Shown here: positions 6,338 to 9,962 of the stretch, one piece after another
How positions within the stretch are numbered: position 1 is the stretch's first letter
Layout: each line of letters opens with the position of its first letter
Assembly: GCA_000495415.1 (NCBI GenBank)
Contig: AWGX01000165.1
Span: forward strand, 1-9,962
Reading direction: 5' to 3'
Source: Smithella sp. ME-1
Lineage (GTDB): Bacteria; Desulfobacterota; Syntrophia; Syntrophales; Smithellaceae
Length of the DNA stretch: 9,962 nt
The notes under the pieces: model-generated
The model's input: the letters and a program-made list of their open reading frames with translations, nothing else
Database searches by the model: none
What the model was told of the DNA's origin: nothing
Position numbers and translations under genes: made by a program

Positions 6338-8086
6338 ATGCCACACTCACAGGTTGTGCATCCACTCGGAATCAAAGCCAGAATCCTCCTTTCCAGTGTA
6401 TTCGGGCCTTATGCACGGGATGATGAATATGGAAGCAGAAAAATCAATCCCATGGAACTGTACCAGAACCAGGTAACCCGCGTCCAAGGGGGATTTTCAC
6501 TCCGCATGTTTCACCGCACCTTCAGCATTCTCATGCTGCAGGCCAACATTGACGCGCCCTGCACTGTTCTCGACTTCCCCTCCCTCGAAGATTTTATAAA
6601 TGAAATCCGACAGAATGATTATGACATCGTGGGTATCAGCTCCATTATCCCCAACACTGACAAGGTGAAAAAGATGTGTGAACTGATACGGGAACATCGG
6701 CCTGATGCAACGATCGTTGTTGGTGGCCATATCTCCAACAAGGAGAATATCGACGCCATCATAGACGCCGACCATATTGTCAAAGGTGACGGCATTCGCT
6801 GGTTTCGCATGTATCTGGGACAAAACGGCGAGGCGGCCGTCCGGCACCCCATGGTCTATTCCGGGTTCGGCGCCAGGATCATGGGCATACCTCTGCCGCA
6901 ATCGAAGGGTCGCACCGCCGCGATCCTCATCCCCTCCGTGGGCTGTCCCGTGGGTTGTAACTTCTGTTCTACCTCTGCCCTCTTCGGCGGCAAGGGACAC
7001 TTCATCAATTTCTACGAGACCGGGGATGATCTTTTCTCCGTCATGTGCAGGATTGAAAAAGAACTTTCTGTGCGATCCTTTTTCGTACTCGATGAAAATT
7101 TTCTCCTTCATCGGCAACGGGCGCTGCGTCTTCTCGCGCTTATGGAAGAACATGGGAAAAGCTGGGCTCTCTATGTATTCAGCTCCGCCCGGGTCCTTCT
7201 CTCCTATACAATCGAGCAGCTTGTCGGGTTGGGTGTTGCCTGGGTCTGGATGGGCCTGGAAGGCAGGAAAAGCCGTTACAGAAAGCTCCATGAAGTCGAT
7301 ACGAAGGCCCTTGTCAACACTCTGCGTTTGCATGGAATCCGGGTCCTCGGATCATCCATCATCGGAATGGAGAATCACACACCTGAAAACATGGATGACA
7401 TTATCGAACATGCCGTGAGCCACAACAGCGACTTTCACCAGTTCATGCTCTATACCCCAAATCCAGGGACGCCTCTTTACGAAAAAATGCGGAAAGAAGG
7501 TCGTCTTCTCCCGGAATCGGAGTTCCCTCCCGCCGATTCCCACGGTCAGTACCGCTTCAATTACCGTCACAGCCATATCAAAGACGGCAGGGAAGAGGAC
7601 TTTCTGCTTCGGGCTTTCCAAAGGGATTTTGAAGTAAACGGCCCCAGTCTCTTCCGCCTTATCGGCACTATGTTGAAGGGGTGGCAGAGATACAAAAATC
7701 ATCCGGATTTTCGCATCAGGGATCGCTTCAAGTGGGATGCGGCGCCCCTTCGTTCGTCCTATGCGGGTGCTATCTGGGCAATGAAAAAATGGTACCGGGA
7801 CAACGGGCCGATGTCGGAAAAAATGAACGACCTTCTGAATGATATCTACAGAACTTTCGGCTGGAAAACACGAATCCTCGCACCCGCCATCGGCTTGTAC
7901 GCCCTAGCGAGGCTCAAAGGAGAGGAGAAGCGGCTGAAAGAAGGTTGGGATTACGAGCCCTTCTCATTTCAGGAGAAAAATGCTGCGGCCCTCGCGCTGA
8001 AGAAAGAATGCCCTCCCCGCGTAAGAATCGCAGCCCCGGCAGAAACCTGCACCGATCGGGAATCCTTGCCTGCCGCCGGGAGATAA
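6338..8086 (+). CDS. B12-binding-domain radical SAM protein, substrate unknown
   Basis: A 582-residue radical SAM enzyme with an N-terminal cobalamin-binding-like Rossmann domain (about 60-160; YDIVGISSIIPNTDKV and ATIVVGGH are typical). No B12-ligating DxHxxG motif is seen, as is common in this class. The radical SAM core holds the [4Fe-4S] motif CPVGCNFC, with cysteines 203, 207 and 210, and later barrel strands such as SFFVLDENFLL and WVWMGLEG. The C-terminal 180 or so residues are a basic, aromatic-rich helical extension without a recognised domain. Related enzymes methylate unactivated carbons, form rings or modify lipids and cofactors; the substrate cannot be read from sequence. ATG 6338 is chosen because GAGAGG ends 7 bases upstream. 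The in-frame GTG 6233 and ATG 6251 lie inside the leader hairpin and lack ribosome-binding sites. The gene is divergent from a two-component operon and no pathway partner is adjacent. Confidence 0.9.
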   Translation: MPHSQVVHPLGIKARILLSSVFGPYARDDEYGSRKINPMELYQNQVTRVQGGFSLRMFHRTFSILMLQANIDAPCTVLDFPSLEDFINEIRQNDYDIVGISSIIPNTDKVKKMCELIREHRPDATIVVGGHISNKENIDAIIDADHIVKGDGIRWFRMYLGQNGEAAVRHPMVYSGFGARIMGIPLPQSKGRTAAILIPSVGCPVGCNFCSTSALFGGKGHFINFYETGDDLFSVMCRIEKELSVRSFFVLDENFLLHRQRALRLLALMEEHGKSWALYVFSSARVLLSYTIEQLVGLGVAWVWMGLEGRKSRYRKLHEVDTKALVNTLRLHGIRVLGSSIIGMENHTPENMDDIIEHAVSHNSDFHQFMLYTPNPGTPLYEKMRKEGRLLPESEFPPADSHGQYRFNYRHSHIKDGREEDFLLRAFQRDFEVNGPSLFRLIGTMLKGWQRYKNHPDFRIRDRFKWDAAPLRSSYAGAIWAMKKWYRDNGPMSEKMNDLLNDIYRTFGWKTRILAPAIGLYALARLKGEEKRLKEGWDYEPFSFQEKNAAALALKKECPPRVRIAAPAETCTDRESLPAAGR

Positions 8087-8097
8087 GCATTGCGCCT

Positions 8098-9447
8098 TCA
8101 ATCCTCCAGCAGTCCCAGCACCACGGGCAATAATTGTTTTTTTCTCGAAACGACACCCTCCGCAAGCCTCGTTCCATCCGGCGCCGGGGGGTAAGGCAAA
8201 TCATCCAGCAGGGCGGGAGGGTTCGCCAGAAGCAATCTGCTTGAACCTCGCACAATGTCTGTCACCATCAACATGGAAAAGACCAATCCGTGGTCAACAC
8301 AGAGTTTTTTGAGGGCAGATGTCAGCGATGATAAATGATCATCCACTTCATAGAGATCACTGACTTCCACCTGAGAGATTAAAAATTTATACTCCCCGCT
8401 GTTGTAGACTTTCATGTCGCCTCTTACGATTTCTTCCGGGGAACGGGCTCCGATACCGGCGCTTGCCGAAAGCAGCTTCCTTCCAAATGTGTCAACGCTG
8501 TCTCCTGCATAAGGGCTGCCTCCCCCAAATGCCCAGCGCGCCAGGCGTTCCGATGCAAGATGATCGCGTTCCGTCGTGGTTGGCGAATTCAATATAAGGG
8601 TATCCGTAAGAAGCCCTGCCAATAGGATCCCTGCTATGCCGGGAGGGGCGCTGAGTCCGGCATTTTCAATCTTTTCCGTTACCAATGTGCTCGTGCTGCC
8701 TACTATGTCTACGGTAAACCGTATAGGAATGTGAGTGGAAGGATTTCCCAAACGGTGGTGGTCCAGTATTTCAATCAGATCGGCCTCCTCCAGCGCAGCG
8801 ACGGCCTGCTGCGCCTCATTATGGTCCACAAGAATAACTTTCAGTCGAGGTGGATTAAGAACATCTCTCTGCCGGCAGATCCCCACATAATGCTTGTGTT
8901 CATCCACCACCCAGAATTCATCCTCCTCGGCTCTCAGTATCCGGTTAATGACATCCCGTATTCTTGCGGTCGCCTGGAACTGAAGCACTTTCTTGTCGGC
9001 GGCTTCGTTGCAGGGCAATTCAAGAATATCACTTATTTTCATCAACTGCTTGTGGGGATGAGTTCCCACGAAGCGGCCCAGGTATTCAAAAAAGCTTCGC
9101 CCCGTCACCATTCCATAGGGGGTTCCGTCGGGATTTATGACAGGCGCGATTCCCCCGGCTCGACCGGCAATAGCCCAGGCGTCACGGAGGGGACGATCAG
9201 GAGTTGTGGTGTCCAGCCTTCGCATGACAGACTCGAAACGCGGGGAGAGATCCGTCAAAAGAACGGGCGCCTCCAAATCAAAGTGTCTGAGGGCCCATGC
9301 GGTTTGCGGATTGATCGCCCCTGCCCGTGCCGCCACGGCTTCTACATTGTCCCGTTCCCGGAGACACCAGGCATACCCCATGGCGGCGGCGATTGAGTCC
9401 GTGTCCGGATTCACATGCCCGATTACATACACGCGTGATGAACGCAT
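8098..9447 (-). CDS. CBS-domain manganese-dependent inorganic pyrophosphatase (family II)
   Basis: DHH-family soluble enzyme that hydrolyses pyrophosphate to two phosphates and so pulls biosynthetic reactions forward. At 449 residues, it has the split family II arrangement. The first part of the DHH domain has metal ligands H11, D15 and D17 in GHVNPDTDS. Two CBS motifs are inserted at about 69-200. The DHH domain then resumes with VDHNE (207-211) and the DHH triad (229-231), and a C-terminal DHHA2 domain ends with the substrate-binding SRKKQ (434-438). There is no DRTGG domain between the CBS motifs, so it resembles the shorter, Moorella-type CBS pyrophosphatases, whose activity is controlled by adenine nucleotides. 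ATG 9447 follows an AAAGGA 5 bases upstream. It lies 22 bases after the mutS stop, probably in the same operon. Its stop is 11 bases from that of the convergent radical SAM gene. Confidence 0.94.
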   Translation of the reverse strand: MRSSRVYVIGHVNPDTDSIAAAMGYAWCLRERDNVEAVAARAGAINPQTAWALRHFDLEAPVLLTDLSPRFESVMRRLDTTTPDRPLRDAWAIAGRAGGIAPVINPDGTPYGMVTGRSFFEYLGRFVGTHPHKQLMKISDILELPCNEAADKKVLQFQATARIRDVINRILRAEEDEFWVVDEHKHYVGICRQRDVLNPPRLKVILVDHNEAQQAVAALEEADLIEILDHHRLGNPSTHIPIRFTVDIVGSTSTLVTEKIENAGLSAPPGIAGILLAGLLTDTLILNSPTTTERDHLASERLARWAFGGGSPYAGDSVDTFGRKLLSASAGIGARSPEEIVRGDMKVYNSGEYKFLISQVEVSDLYEVDDHLSSLTSALKKLCVDHGLVFSMLMVTDIVRGSSRLLLANPPALLDDLPYPPAPDGTRLAEGVVSRKKQLLPVVLGLLED

Positions 9448-9469
9448 ATCTATCCTTTCTACATCCTTG

Positions 9470-9962
9470 TCATTGTCTGCGGAGCTTGTCCTTCCAGGAA
9501 TTGAGTGCCTGGAGAGCTTCCATGGGCGTCAAATTCAGAACATCTGTTTCTTTGAGTTCCGCGATGATCATATCCTCCTCGCTCATAAAAAGGCTCAACT
9601 GGACCTTGTTTTTCGCCGTTGATTTCTTGCCGCGGGCAATCTTCGGCATGCCGATTTCGTCAAGCTCTCCCTTCTCGAGGTTGTTCAGTATTTCTCTTGC
9701 CCGCACGATGACCTCGTCAGGGACCCCGGCAATCCTTGCCACCTGGATGCCGTAGCTCCGATTCGTCCCTCCTTCCACAATCTTCCTGAGGAAAATAATT
9801 TTGTCTCCCCATTCCTTGACGGCAATGGTGTAATTCTTTACCCCCTCCTTCGTGAAGGCAAGATCCGTCAACTGGTGATAATGGGTAGCAAAAAGGGTCA
9901 TCGCCTTCAGGTGTTCCGCATCGTGAATGTATTCCGCCGCAGCCCAGGCGATGCTTAAACCG
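9470..9962 (-). CDS. mutS: DNA mismatch repair protein MutS, C-terminal part (5' end outside window)
   Basis: C-terminal 163 residues of MutS, the ATPase that recognises mismatches and recruits MutL. The frame is open to the right edge and begins in the ATPase domain ([14 protein letters not shown]). The H-loop FATHYH follows, then the C-terminal helix-turn-helix dimerisation segment [19 protein letters not shown] basic linker leads to QLSLF (coded by 9587-9601), a consensus sliding-clamp-binding motif that fits the known MutS interaction with the beta clamp. The rest ([20 protein letters not shown]) is the usual short helical tail. Walker A, Walker B, the lever and the mismatch-binding domains lie outside the window. 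It ends with TGA at 9470-9472, and the pyrophosphatase starts 22 bases later on the same strand. Confidence 0.97.
   Translation of the reverse strand, partial: GLSIAWAAAEYIHDAEHLKAMTLFATHYHQLTDLAFTKEGVKNYTIAVKEWGDKIIFLRKIVEGGTNRSYGIQVARIAGVPDEVIVRAREILNNLEKGELDEIGMPKIARGKKSTAKNKVQLSLFMSEEDMIIAELKETDVLNLTPMEALQALNSWKDKLRRQ

Noticed and set aside
6497..7333. 278-codon open frame antisense to the radical SAM gene
   Set aside because: It lies wholly within a well-supported gene, and its product resembles no known fold; it is a shadow of codon bias.
8731..9396. 221-codon open frame antisense to the pyrophosphatase gene
   Set aside because: It is a shadow frame over a gene with intact catalytic motifs, with no supporting start signal.
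1..9962. Mobile element, CRISPR array, tRNA or rRNA
   Set aside because: No transposase or integrase frames, no repeated spacer array and no tRNA-like cloverleaf were seen on reading the intergenic regions.

Overview
The window carries six protein-coding genes, two of them cut by the window edges. It looks like ordinary bacterial chromosome of moderate GC. The gene set (two-subunit glycyl-tRNA synthetase, a GAF-fused type IV pilus/type II secretion ATPase, a cobalamin-binding radical SAM enzyme and a CBS-type family II pyrophosphatase) suggests an anaerobic member of the Desulfobacterota, perhaps Syntrophales-like. That placement is inference from gene content and protein flavour only. No rRNA, tRNA, CRISPR array, insertion sequence or prophage gene was seen.

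Layout. Positions 1-1747 (+) hold the C-terminal five-sixths of glyS. A 245-bp gap follows, with two inverted repeats and a strong ribosome-binding site in front of a two-codon minigene. Positions 1993-4284 (+) encode a GAF-MshEN-ATPase protein of the PilB/GspE family. Converging on it with a 27-bp gap is a two-component operon on the minus strand: the histidine kinase (5102-6046) is first and the OmpR-type response regulator (4312-5073) second. Divergent from the kinase, across a 291-bp regulatory region, is a B12-binding radical SAM gene (6338-8086, +). That gene converges, with an 11-bp gap, on a second minus-strand operon, in which the 3' end of mutS (9470 to the right edge) is followed by a CBS-domain manganese-dependent inorganic pyrophosphatase (8098-9447).

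How the genes may work together. glyS, mutS and the pyrophosphatase are housekeeping genes. The most interesting unit is the divergent kinase/regulator and radical SAM pair. The shared intergenic region contains a tandem 11-bp direct repeat of the geometry bound by OmpR/PhoB-family regulators, a promoter for the kinase operon with a perfect inverted repeat between -35 and -10, a palindromic candidate -10 for the radical SAM gene, and a strong hairpin close to that gene's predicted transcript start. A membrane-signal-controlled radical SAM/cobalamin enzyme of unknown substrate is the best candidate here for an undescribed system. The GAF-PilB protein stands alone without other pilus genes and may link a small-molecule signal to pilus or secretion function.
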